A stretch of DNA of 27,230 nt from an uncultured Clostridium sp. (GTDB taxonomy: Bacteria; Bacillota; Clostridia; Peptostreptococcales; Peptostreptococcaceae). Positions 15,933 through 23,574 of this stretch are shown one piece after another. The translations under genes were made by a program, and so were the position numbers. The notes beneath the pieces were generated by a model, which saw only the letters and a program-made list of their open reading frames with translations, was not told the DNA's origin and searched no databases. The stretch is from positions 1 through 27,230 of the forward strand of contig URRU01000003.1 of NCBI GenBank assembly GCA_900550335.1, written 5' to 3'. Every line of letters begins with the position of its first letter. The stretch's first letter is position 1.

Positions 15933-17717
15933 ATGGGAATAGAAAGAAACAATATAGAAGAAAAATATAAATGGGACTTAGAAAAAATGTACCCAGATAA
16001 AGAAGCAGTTGATGCAGATATAAAAAAGGCAGAAGAATTAACTGAAGAAATTGCACAGTACAAAGGAAAATTAGCTCTTGGAAAAGAGAATTTACTAAAT
16101 GCTTTAAAAACTTTAGAAGAAGCATCTAGAGTTATAGAAAAATTATATGTATACACTCATATGAAACACCATGAGGATACAAGAAAGAACGATAATCAGG
16201 CAGATTCTGTAAAATCTGAGATGATATCTTCTGATTTTGGTGTAGCTTCATCTTATTTAGTGCCAGAGATAATAGCTATGGACGAAAAAGTTTTAGATGA
16301 ATATATGAAGGATGAAGATATGGCATTCTACAAAAAATTCATCGACGATATTTTAAGAGATAAACCACATACATTATCAGAAAGCGAAGAAAAAATACTT
16401 GCTTCAGTTTCAGAATTAACTGCAGTTCCTGAAAGTGTATACGACATGCTTGCATATGCAGATATGGAATTCCCAGAAATAGAAGGGGAAAATGGCGAAA
16501 AGATAAAGATAGACCACTTCAATTATTCTCTACTTATAAAGAGCAGAGATAGAAGAGTGAGAAAAGATGCTTTTGAAGGGGAATTTTCTACTTATAAAAA
16601 ATTCCAGAACACTTATGCATCAAGTCTTTACGGAGCTATAAAATCAGAAATATTCTATGCAAAAATGAGAAAACACAACTCTGCAATAGAGGGATCATTA
16701 TTTGCAGATAATATAAGTGTAGATGTGTACAATAATTTAATAGATGCTGTACACGAAAGCATACCTACATTAGATAGATATGTAGAGGCTAAGAAAAAAT
16801 TCTTAGGAATAGAGGATTTACATATGTACGACCTTTATGTGCCTCTAGCTGAAAAATTTGAATATAAAATACCTTATGAGGAAGCTCAGCAGATTATATT
16901 AAAAGCACTTGCTCCTCTAGGAGAAGAGTATTTATCTATAATTCAGAAGGCTTTTGATGAAAGATGGATAGATGCTTTTGAAAATGAAGGTAAAAAAGGT
17001 GGGGCTTATTCTTGGGGATGCTACGACTCACAGCCATACATCCTAACTAGCTACACAGAAGACCTAAATTCATTATTTACATTAATTCATGAATTAGGGC
17101 ACTCTGTACACAGCTACTATTCAAGAAATACTCAGCCTTACATATATTCAGATTATAAAATATTTGTTGCTGAGGTTGCATCTACAACTAATGAGCTATT
17201 ACTTGTAAATTATCTATTAGAAAATGCAAAATCTAAAGATGAGAGAATTTACCTTCTAAACTACTACTTAGAGCAGTTTAGAACAACAGTACATAGACAG
17301 ACTATGTTTGCTGAATTTGAAAAAATAACTCATGAACAGGTAGAAGCTGGAAAACCACTTACAGCAGATGATTTCACAGAAATATACTATGGATTAAATA
17401 AAAAATACTATGGAAATTCTACAAATGTAGATGAATTAATAGGAATAGAATGGGCAAGAATACCTCATTTCTACTCTAATTTCTATGTATATAAATACGC
17501 TACAGGATTCTCAGCTGCGAGTGCATTAAGCTCACAGATTTTAAAAGAAGGAAAACCCGCAGTAGATAGATATATAGAATTCTTAAAAAGCGGTGGCTCA
17601 GAATATCCACTAGACCAGTTAAGAAGAGCCGGAGTAGATATGGAAAAGAAAGAATCTGTTGAAAAGGCATTAGATGTATTTGCAGAACTTGTTGATAAAT
17701 TAGAGGCAGAAATATAG
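15933..17717 (+). CDS. pepF: Oligoendopeptidase F (M3 metallopeptidase)
   Basis: PepF (594 aa) is a cytoplasmic zinc metallopeptidase that cleaves oligopeptides, useful to a peptide-fermenting anaerobe. The zinc site HELGH is at 386-390, with the third ligand Glu414 24 residues after the second His, exactly the M3 spacing. The N-terminal helical PepF domain and the C-terminal YKYATGFSAASALS / DQLRRAGVDM region are present. The length is typical. The ribosome site is AGGAGG. The next gene follows after 55 bp without a terminator, suggesting degV-pepF-M50-like cotranscription. Confidence 0.94.
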   Translation: MGIERNNIEEKYKWDLEKMYPDKEAVDADIKKAEELTEEIAQYKGKLALGKENLLNALKTLEEASRVIEKLYVYTHMKHHEDTRKNDNQADSVKSEMISSDFGVASSYLVPEIIAMDEKVLDEYMKDEDMAFYKKFIDDILRDKPHTLSESEEKILASVSELTAVPESVYDMLAYADMEFPEIEGENGEKIKIDHFNYSLLIKSRDRRVRKDAFEGEFSTYKKFQNTYASSLYGAIKSEIFYAKMRKHNSAIEGSLFADNISVDVYNNLIDAVHESIPTLDRYVEAKKKFLGIEDLHMYDLYVPLAEKFEYKIPYEEAQQIILKALAPLGEEYLSIIQKAFDERWIDAFENEGKKGGAYSWGCYDSQPYILTSYTEDLNSLFTLIHELGHSVHSYYSRNTQPYIYSDYKIFVAEVASTTNELLLVNYLLENAKSKDERIYLLNYYLEQFRTTVHRQTMFAEFEKITHEQVEAGKPLTADDFTEIYYGLNKKYYGNSTNVDELIGIEWARIPHFYSNFYVYKYATGFSAASALSSQILKEGKPAVDRYIEFLKSGGSEYPLDQLRRAGVDMEKKESVEKALDVFAELVDKLEAEI

Positions 17718-17772
17718 AGCCTAGCAATATAGATATAAAAGTTAGACAATATAATTTTTGTGGAGAGATACC

Positions 17773-18876
17773 ATGGGAAAAACACTATTAAAACTTTTAA
17801 AACTTCTTATATATACTTCGGTTGGAGCTTTAATTGGAATCAGTGTTGCATTTTTAGATTTAAGTATATTCGAATTATCTGTGTGCTTCTTGGTGCAGCT
17901 TGCGGTATTTGTAATGGTGCACGAGTTTATGCATGGAAAGATTGCGGAGATGAATGGGCTTAGATTTACAAAATTGTATGCAGGGCCGATTATAGTTATA
18001 AGAGAAGGAAAAAGATTTGTAAGAATAGAAAAAAACAAGCTTCAAGGAACTTATTTAGGTAGAGCAAATATAGAAAATGGCGAAATAAGAAACGATTTGG
18101 AATTTGAAAGACATATAATAGCTTGGAAAAGGGCAATTTCTGCAGGTCCAAAGAGCGATATAGTGCTTTCTGTACTTTGCCTAGTTGCAGGAATATACTT
18201 TAAATACCCTATATTGATTGTATCTACATTGGTATTGGATTTAGCTATGTGTATTCCGAGCTTTTTCTACGGTGACGGGACACATTACAAAAACTTAGAA
18301 AAAGATGATATATTCACTGTTTCTGTGATGTATTCAAATTCAATTATAGGTGAAAATGGAATTTCTCCAGATACTGAGAAATATTTGGTAACAAGATTAG
18401 AAAAAGAACTCGATCAAAATGATATAACAGACGATAATATAGTATCTCTAGCCATTGCAGCTCAGACACTTCTTTTCCAAAAGATTATAGACGGAAAATA
18501 TTCTGGATATAGAATTGAGGAAATTATATGGGATGTTAGAGATGGAAACCCAGCTAGATTTAATAAGATGACTGATAGAATGTACTTCAGAGGTCTTATA
18601 AATACAGCGGTACTGTATTATACTTGTATCGAAAATGATTTAAAGAAGGCACAGATTTTGTTTAGGTCTATAAAGAATACTAAGCATGTAAATTATGTTG
18701 AGAAGAATGATTTTATTAGGTCACAGTATGTGCTTGGTATGCGGGATAGAAAAAGTGATCTGTTGTCGCATAAATATAGGAATCCGATATTTAAGGGGTG
18801 TAAAAGCCTTGAAGATGCGGAAGATAAAATGGATGAGATAGTTATTGAATATGTAGAAAAAATGGGATTTTATTAG
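17773..18876 (+). CDS. Putative membrane M50-like (site-2 type) metalloprotease
   Basis: This 367-residue protein starts with two hydrophobic segments (about 8-27 and 32-52), the second ending in the zinc-type motif HEFMH (50-54). A further hydrophobic region (about 125-160) leads to IPSFFYGDGTH, where Asp168 could be the third metal ligand in the place of the NPxxDG motif of site-2 proteases. Residues 170-367 look soluble, helical and cytoplasmic. I chose ATG 17773 because GGAGAG lies just before it. An upstream in-frame TTG at 17758 would overlap that site. The protein may be a peptide-maturation or regulated intramembrane protease, but no substrate gene is obvious. The last 12 or so codons are duplicated in inverted form downstream. 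Confidence 0.6.
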   Translation: MGKTLLKLLKLLIYTSVGALIGISVAFLDLSIFELSVCFLVQLAVFVMVHEFMHGKIAEMNGLRFTKLYAGPIIVIREGKRFVRIEKNKLQGTYLGRANIENGEIRNDLEFERHIIAWKRAISAGPKSDIVLSVLCLVAGIYFKYPILIVSTLVLDLAMCIPSFFYGDGTHYKNLEKDDIFTVSVMYSNSIIGENGISPDTEKYLVTRLEKELDQNDITDDNIVSLAIAAQTLLFQKIIDGKYSGYRIEEIIWDVRDGNPARFNKMTDRMYFRGLINTAVLYYTCIENDLKKAQILFRSIKNTKHVNYVEKNDFIRSQYVLGMRDRKSDLLSHKYRNPIFKGCKSLEDAEDKMDEIVIEYVEKMGFY

Positions 18877-19036
18877 GAGTAAAGAAAAAATATATTAGTC
18901 CTCTCTCCGGTCCTCGCTGTGGTGTGGGTAATTTGTTTTGTTGATAGATTACTGCACAGCTGTGGATTGTCGAGAGGTACTAATATATTTTTTTCTTTAT
19001 AATTAGAAATCCCATTTTCTACATATATTAATAACT
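18839..19036 (+). repeat. 198-bp palindromic 3' element of the M50-like gene
   Basis: The inner stem GCTGTG/CACAGC (18916-18921, 18955-18960) is flanked by core strands CTCTCTCCGGTC (18901-18912) and GGATTGTCGAGAGG (18964-18977), with CCTCTC pairing with GAGAGG. A stem of about 19 bp (18881-18899 with 18979-18998) ends in a T-run. The outer right arm (19007-19036) is an inverted copy of coding sequence at 18839-18870: ATATGTAG, AAAATGGGATTT and AGTTATT recur. The non-coding arm carries small deletions, as expected of an unconstrained copy. This core is the most diverged of the four (CCGGTC in place of CCAGGC). Confidence 0.83.
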
Positions 19037-19091
19037 TGGATGAAAGTAGAGTAGATAGTGAATTTAAAATAATATTGTTATTTGTTAGAAA

Positions 19092-19120
19092 TTGACTATC
19101 TATAAATTTTATGATATATT
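19092..19120 (+). promoter_or_regulatory. Promoter of the type III toxin-antitoxin locus
   Basis: TTGACT (19092-19097) and TATATT (19115-19120) are 17 bp apart, a strong sigma-A promoter. It would start transcription about 25 nt before the first antitoxin repeat. Confidence 0.75.
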
Positions 19121-19151
19121 ATTTATATAAAATAAGATATATATCTTAATA

Positions 19152-19251
19152 TGTAAGTGTACCGCTGACCAATATGCGGAATATAAATAGTTGGATTGTA
19201 AGTATACCGCTGACCAATATGCGGAATATAAGTGGTTGGGTTGTAAGTAAT
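19152..19251 (+). ncRNA. Type III antitoxin RNA: 45-nt tandem repeats (2.2 copies)
   Basis: Two full 45-nt units start at 19152 and 19197, identical at 41 positions, and a third partial unit starts at 19242 (TGTAAGTA). Each holds CCGC-TGACCAATAT-GCGG, which can form a short stem, and a 3' tail that could form the pseudoknot of this antitoxin class. The array sits between a strong promoter and a terminator directly before the toxin gene, the defining layout of ToxIN/CptIN/TenpIN loci. The processed repeats would bind and inhibit the toxin. Confidence 0.85.
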
Positions 19252-19283
19252 ATCCCTCATCTTTTTGGATGGGGGATTTTTTT
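19252..19283 (+). terminator. Leaky terminator between antitoxin RNA and toxin
   Basis: ATCCCTCATC (19252-19261) pairs with GATGGGGGAT (19268-19277), followed by seven T. In type III loci this terminator sets the ratio of antitoxin RNA to toxin mRNA. The toxin ribosome site follows at once. Confidence 0.88.
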
Positions 19284-19294
19284 GGGGGGATACT

Positions 19295-19768
19295 GTGAAA
19301 AAGAATGGGTTTTATATTATAAAAGATGAGTTTTTTAGAGATTTCCCAGATCCGTATCTTAGGGGAAATAAAAAAGAAAATAGACCACATTATTACTGTA
19401 TAGAGGATAAAAATGGTATATATTGGATGATTCCAATGTCAACTAGAGTAGAAAAATATAAGAAGATTATTGAGACAAAAGAAAAAAATAAAAAGAATTG
19501 TGATATTTTGCATATATTGAAGTTACCTAATGGTAGAGATAATGTATTTCTTATAGGCGATATGTTTCCTATTACAGAAAATTACATTGAGAGAGAATAT
19601 ACAATAAAAAATAATCATCTAATGTTATACAATGAAGCAAAAATTATTCTTATAGAAAAAAAGGCAAAAAAAGTAAGAGAAATGATAAAACATGGTGTTA
19701 AATTTACAAAAACTCAACCAAATGTAATGAAAATATTTGAAAAATTGTTGAGAGAAGAGAAAAAATAG
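19295..19768 (+). CDS. Type III toxin: ToxN/CptN-like endoribonuclease
   Basis: This toxin (157 aa) is a likely RNase that cuts mRNAs and its own repeat RNA and is held inactive by that RNA. The start is GTG 19295, with GGGGGGA four bases upstream. A longer frame from TTG 19265 would translate the terminator and is rejected. The N-terminal strand GFYIIKDEFF, then DPYLRGNKKENRPHYYC and NGIYWMIPMSTRVEKYKKII, match the compact fold pattern of the ToxN superfamily, best the CptN branch as I recall it. The C-terminus is Lys-rich and helical. Glutamine is CAA rather than CAG, so codon use differs from the core genes and fits acquisition by transfer. The subfamily call is less certain than the type III call. 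Confidence 0.85.
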   Translation: MKKNGFYIIKDEFFRDFPDPYLRGNKKENRPHYYCIEDKNGIYWMIPMSTRVEKYKKIIETKEKNKKNCDILHILKLPNGRDNVFLIGDMFPITENYIEREYTIKNNHLMLYNEAKIILIEKKAKKVREMIKHGVKFTKTQPNVMKIFEKLLREEKK

Positions 19769-19817
19769 TATTAATGTTATTAATAGAGTTGTTCAAAGTA
19801 ATTATTTAACTGTTGAG

Positions 19818-19851
19818 AATAAGGTCGGATTTATATCCGACCTTATTTATT
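19818..19851. terminator. Bidirectional terminator between convergent genes
   Basis: AATAAGGTCGGAT (19818-19830) pairs with ATCCGACCTTATT (19835-19847) with a 4-nt loop. It serves the toxin gene on plus. On minus it overlaps the stop codon of the hypothetical gene. Confidence 0.85.
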
Positions 19852-20281
19852 TGCCTAGGTGTAAGTCTTTTACTAGGTATCTGTTTAGTAGTTCTTGTTT
19901 TGCTTCTTCTATTAAGTTTTCTAGGTTGTTTGTAAATACTAATTCATTTATTGCAGCATCTTCGTCTCGTAGTCCAAATTGTTCCTTTCTTACAAAATAA
20001 AGGTTATATACGTTTGTTTTGTATATGTTTATGTTGTTTACCATTATTTCGTCAGTGAATATGTCTGAGAATATTGGAGGTTCAAGGTCGTCTATTTCCA
20101 ATATGTCCATAAGTTTGTTGTAGTTTGGGATGCTAAAGCCAGAATATAGTACAAGGTCTTTTAAGTCGTTATTGTAAAATTCTAGTTCTTTTTCTAATAA
20201 ATAGTCTTTTATCTCGTCATAATCACATTTATCCAATAAAGTGATAAATTTATCTGTTAAAGTATCGAATTTATTTGCCAT
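19847..20281 (-). CDS. Hypothetical acidic protein (144 aa)
   Basis: I do not recognise this protein. It is acidic and probably soluble, with helices at the N-terminus (residues about 5-45, rich in Asp, Lys and Leu) and C-terminus (about 118-140). A middle section rich in Ile, Asn and aromatic residues (NNINIYKTNVYNLYFV) suggests beta strands. No signal peptide, membrane segment or metal motif is visible. Convergent with the type III toxin gene, it shares a bidirectional terminator with it. The ribosome site is weak (AGGATGTGA). It could be an accessory gene of the same island, but nothing proves this. Confidence 0.65.
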   Translation of the reverse strand: MANKFDTLTDKFITLLDKCDYDEIKDYLLEKELEFYNNDLKDLVLYSGFSIPNYNKLMDILEIDDLEPPIFSDIFTDEIMVNNINIYKTNVYNLYFVRKEQFGLRDEDAAINELVFTNNLENLIEEAKQELLNRYLVKDLHLGK

Positions 20282-20297
20282 TTGTAATCACATCCTA

Positions 20298-20333
20298 TTT
20301 CGTATAATAATGTAAATTTTTTTCGTATAATAA
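20298..20333. repeat. Short direct repeat in the promoter of the hypothetical gene
   Basis: TTTCGTATAATAA occurs at 20298-20310 and 20321-20333, a 23-bp period. Read on minus, each contains TTATTATACG, so the repeat covers the likely -10 region and could be a pair of operator half-sites. Confidence 0.4.
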
Positions 20334-20427
20334 ATAATTATAAATTTTATTATATTATAGCGTATTATAGGCGAGATTAATAATATTATTTATATTATAT
20401 TAATAATAATGCTTAGATAAAAAGAGA

Positions 20428-20465
20428 GGGTCTATTGCATCGTATTTGATACAATAGACCCTTTT
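20428..20465. terminator. Terminator of the ilvD-like/OCD-like operon
   Basis: GGGTCTATTGCATC pairs with GATACAATAGACCC (20428-20461) with one mismatch. T-rich tails lie on both strands (TTTT on plus, CTCTTTTT on minus), so it can act for the minus-strand operon, about 75 bp behind its last stop. Confidence 0.8.
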
Positions 20466-20535
20466 GCTATATCAATTAATGTTTAAATTAATTGGCTATT
20501 TTATTATGAAATTAAAATTTAATGCTAAATTAAAT

Positions 20536-21525
20536 TTATTTCCATTCCTGTCCTACACCTAGTTCAAGAGCTTTTTTGTATATTGTGTTTGCTGCAACAA
20601 GGTCCTGAGTAGCAACACCAACAGTTTCGAATACTATTATTTCTTCGTCATTTTCTCTACCAACTAGTTCACCTTTTAGAACATTACCTAAATCTCCAGT
20701 GAAGTCATCTTCAGTTATTATACCTTTTTCAAGAGGTATTAATATATCTCCTGATTCAGATAATACAGCTTCTTTTGAATCGAAGTATATTTTAGAAGCT
20801 CTTTCAAGTGCAACTGGATCAAGTTCCTGCATGTGATGCTGATATGCACCAACACAGCTTATAGTTATACCTGGTTTAACTTTGCTTCCGTCGAATACTG
20901 GTTTTGAAGAAGGAGTTACAGTTATTAATAAATCTGCATCGTCTATAGCTTCATCAGAAGATCTAACTGGAACTATTCTTGTATTGTATTCGCTTAATTC
21001 TTCCTGCATCTGTTCTGCAAATGCTTTAGTTCTTTCAAAGTCAAGGTCAAATACTCTAACTTCTTCAAGGTCTCTAGCAGTAAGCATTGCTTCAAGCTGA
21101 GTAGAAGCCTGTCCACCAGTACCTATAAGAGCACCTATTTTACAGTCTTTTTTAGCAAGTACATCGAAAGCAGCACCAGAAGCAGCACCAGTTCTCATTT
21201 TAGTTACATGAGTTCCGTCTAAAAGTGCACTTACAACACCAGTAGTACCGTCTATAAGAAGTACCTGAGCAGGTGAAGAAGGTATTCCGTTATCTATGTT
21301 GTGAGGGAATATGTCAACTATTTTAACTGATGCAACATCAAGGTCTGGAACATAAGCTGGCATGAATAGGAAGCATCCGTCATGTTTAGGAGCCTGTATA
21401 TTAGTTCTTAAAGGAGAAACAACTTTTCCTTCTTCAACAACTAACTGGAAAGCCACTTTATCGGCTTCTATAGCATCTCTCATAGTAAATACTTTTTTAA
21501 TATCGTCACGTGATAGTAATATCAT
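20536..21525 (-). CDS. Ornithine cyclodeaminase/mu-crystallin family protein
   Basis: This 329-residue NAD(P)-dependent enzyme of the OCD/mu-crystallin family has the N-terminal substrate domain with SVKIVDIFPHN (Lys68 at the conserved lysine position), TKMRTGAASGAA (108-119) and Rossmann motif GTGGQA (135-140). At the position of the catalytic Asp228 of true ornithine cyclodeaminase (GGDCPG), my alignment gives Tyr228 (VGAYQHH), so it is more likely an imine reductase or amino-acid dehydrogenase, such as pyrroline-2-carboxylate reductase or an alanine-dehydrogenase-type member. It lies 86 bp behind the ilvD-like gene on the same strand, with its own GGAG site and a shared terminator. The substrate is unknown. 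Confidence 0.82.
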   Translation of the reverse strand: MILLSRDDIKKVFTMRDAIEADKVAFQLVVEEGKVVSPLRTNIQAPKHDGCFLFMPAYVPDLDVASVKIVDIFPHNIDNGIPSSPAQVLLIDGTTGVVSALLDGTHVTKMRTGAASGAAFDVLAKKDCKIGALIGTGGQASTQLEAMLTARDLEEVRVFDLDFERTKAFAEQMQEELSEYNTRIVPVRSSDEAIDDADLLITVTPSSKPVFDGSKVKPGITISCVGAYQHHMQELDPVALERASKIYFDSKEAVLSESGDILIPLEKGIITEDDFTGDLGNVLKGELVGRENDEEIIVFETVGVATQDLVAANTIYKKALELGVGQEWK

Positions 21526-21611
21526 AATAATTTTCCTCCAAAAATTAGTCTTATAAAATCTTCAAAATTTTGTATTATATATTGAATTTATATTGTATAT
21601 TTTTACTTTTT

Positions 21612-23276
21612 TTAATATCTAGCATCTAATGGCCAAGGTTGCATGGCTCCACCTTCTTCAGCAGGTCTACACATTTTAGCATATATATTTAAGCAACCTT
21701 TTTCTTCTTTAAGAGGAGGGCAAACCCAAGCTTTTCTTCTTTCTGCTAGTTCTTCATCAGAAACATTTAGAGTAAGTTCTCCATTTCTTATATCCATTAT
21801 TATTTCATCGCCGTTTTGAACAAGTGCTATATTACCTCCGTCGTAAGCTTCAGGAGAAACGTGTCCAACTATTGCACCAAAGTTGAATCCTGAGAAACGA
21901 GCATCAGATATAAGACCAACACTCTTATGAAGTCCTTTACCTATAAGTGCATCTATACTTAGCATAAGTTCTTTCATACCAGGAGCACCTTTGCAACCTT
22001 CGTATCTTATAACCATTATATCTCCAGGAACTATATCGCCTCTCTGAATAGCATCGAAAGCTTCTCTATCATTTTCAAATACTTTAGCTTTTCCTTTTAA
22101 GTACATAACTTCTTCATAAACTGCTGTAGGTCTAACTATTGCACCGTTTGGAGATAGATTACCTCTCATTATTTTTAATCCAGGCTGGTCAAATAAAGGT
22201 TTTTCAAGAGAATGTATAACTTTATTTTCCTGAGCTTTTACCTTAGATAAAACCTCTTTCCATGTACATCCGTATATACTAGGTGCATCTGTGTAAAGTT
22301 TAGATTCTAACATCTTCATTACATTTGGAACACCGCCTGCATAGTGGAAGTCTACAACAGTGTAAGGTCCACTAGGTACAACAGCATTTATACATTTTAT
22401 ATCTTTTGCATATCTTTCAAAGTCTTCAAGAGTTATCTTGATTCCTAGCTCATATGCATAAGATAAAAGGTGTAAAACTGCATTTGTAGATCCAGCAACT
22501 GCCATATCAAACATTATTGAGTTAAGTAAAACTTCTTTAGTTATTATTTCAGAAGGTTTTCTTTTCTTTTTAGCTAATTCAACAGCGTACATACCAGCTT
22601 CTCTAGCTTTTCTTAGTTTTGCGTTGTCAGTAGCAGGTATTGTAGATGTACCAGGAAGAACAAGGTTTAATACTTCTCCAAGCATCTGCATAGTATTTGC
22701 AGTACCCATAGAAGGACAAGCACCAAATGAAGGACATACATTATCTTCCATTTCCATAAGCTCTTCTTCACTTGCTCCAGAGAAACGAGCTGCATCTAAA
22801 TCTGCTTCTACAACAGTTTTTCCGCAATGCTGTCCTGGCTGCATAGAACCACCAGTTATAAGTGTAGATGGAAGATCAAGTCTCATAGCGGCAAGATAGC
22901 ATCCAGCTATTATATTGTCACAAGATGCAATCATAGCAAGACCATCAAAATTATGAACTTTTGATACGAATTCTATAGACATAGCAACTATATCTCTACC
23001 TACCTGTTCGAATTTTAACTCTTCAGCACCATTTGCTACGTTTCCGCAAGTAGCAGGTATACCAAATTCTACAGGAACACCACCTGCAGCCCAAATACCT
23101 TCTTTAACTGATTCAGCTATCTGTCTTAAATGAGCAGAACCAGGAGAACCTGCCATATAAGAGTTAGGAACACCTATATGAGGTTTTTTTCTGATGTCTA
23201 AATCAGAATATCCTGCTGCCTTCATCATAACTCTTCTGTGAGCCGCTTCTGCTCCATTCCAAAATTCTTTACCCAT
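21612..23276 (-). CDS. IlvD/Edd family dehydratase, atypical
   Basis: This 554-residue Fe-S dehydratase family member is related to dihydroxy-acid, phosphogluconate and sugar-acid dehydratases. Cluster ligands appear retained (Cys119 in SCDN, Cys187 in CPSFGACPS), and so is the catalytic Ser region DARFSG. Typical motifs are altered: NCDK, whose lysine is the carbamylated metal ligand in characterised members, is SCDN here (Asn121). The usual DGIAMGH segment reads CGNVANG, and RFSGGT reads RFSGFN. It may therefore not be the valine/isoleucine pathway enzyme, and no other ilv gene is present. It is coexpressed with the OCD-family gene and divergent from a LysR regulator. Substrates could be a hydroxy amino acid or a sugar acid. 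Confidence 0.8.
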   Translation of the reverse strand: MGKEFWNGAEAAHRRVMMKAAGYSDLDIRKKPHIGVPNSYMAGSPGSAHLRQIAESVKEGIWAAGGVPVEFGIPATCGNVANGAEELKFEQVGRDIVAMSIEFVSKVHNFDGLAMIASCDNIIAGCYLAAMRLDLPSTLITGGSMQPGQHCGKTVVEADLDAARFSGASEEELMEMEDNVCPSFGACPSMGTANTMQMLGEVLNLVLPGTSTIPATDNAKLRKAREAGMYAVELAKKKRKPSEIITKEVLLNSIMFDMAVAGSTNAVLHLLSYAYELGIKITLEDFERYAKDIKCINAVVPSGPYTVVDFHYAGGVPNVMKMLESKLYTDAPSIYGCTWKEVLSKVKAQENKVIHSLEKPLFDQPGLKIMRGNLSPNGAIVRPTAVYEEVMYLKGKAKVFENDREAFDAIQRGDIVPGDIMVIRYEGCKGAPGMKELMLSIDALIGKGLHKSVGLISDARFSGFNFGAIVGHVSPEAYDGGNIALVQNGDEIIMDIRNGELTLNVSDEELAERRKAWVCPPLKEEKGCLNIYAKMCRPAEEGGAMQPWPLDARY

Positions 23277-23317
23277 AAATGCACCTCCAATTATTTGTAT
23301 AAATATAAATTTTAAAA

Positions 23318-23339
23318 TGTCAATTATAAAAGTTTGACA
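23318..23339. promoter_or_regulatory. Palindromic operator with back-to-back -35 boxes
   Basis: TGTCAA (23318-23323) and TTGACA (23334-23339) form an inverted repeat with a 10-bp spacer (ATGTCAA-N10-TTGACAT including flanks). TTGACA on plus can serve with TATAAT (23359-23364, 19-bp spacer), and TTGACA on minus serves the ilvD-like gene. Such dyads are typical LysR regulator sites. The link to the neighbouring LysR gene is inferred. Confidence 0.5.
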
Positions 23340-23574
23340 TTTAGAATGCTAATATGTTTATAATATAAGGAATAATATACTCTTTATGTTGATTCTACAC
23401 GAAATAAATGCAAAATTATTTTACAGAAATTTATGACAAATATAAGAAAAATTAATACTTAACAAAGCGCGGTTAATATTGATGATTTATTTGAAGATAT
23501 TAAAAATTTTAATATCATCTTGAAAGAATACTTATATATGTTGGGGAAATTTGTTCAGTAATGGGGGGAAATAT
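23340..23574. other. Leader of the LysR gene
   Basis: This stretch of about 235 bp between the palindromic operator and the LysR start holds the candidate -10 (23359-23364) and a long AT-rich leader. No further structure or frame can be supported. Confidence 0.4.

Noticed and set aside
19152..19251. CRISPR-like array
   Set aside because: Two units are directly adjacent, without unique spacers, beside a type III toxin gene and with no cas genes.
19265..19294. Longer toxin start at TTG 19265
   Set aside because: It would translate the terminator hairpin and T-run. GTG 19295 has an ideal ribosome site.
19109..19390. Minus-strand frame with repeated SAYWSAV peptides
   Set aside because: The peptide repeat is only the translation of the 45-nt antitoxin repeats (45 is divisible by 3). 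It has no ribosome site and overlaps the toxin gene.
23551..23574. Upstream TTG start for the LysR gene
   Set aside because: It places the GGGGGGA ribosome site inside the coding region. ATG 23575 fits both the site and the family N-terminus.
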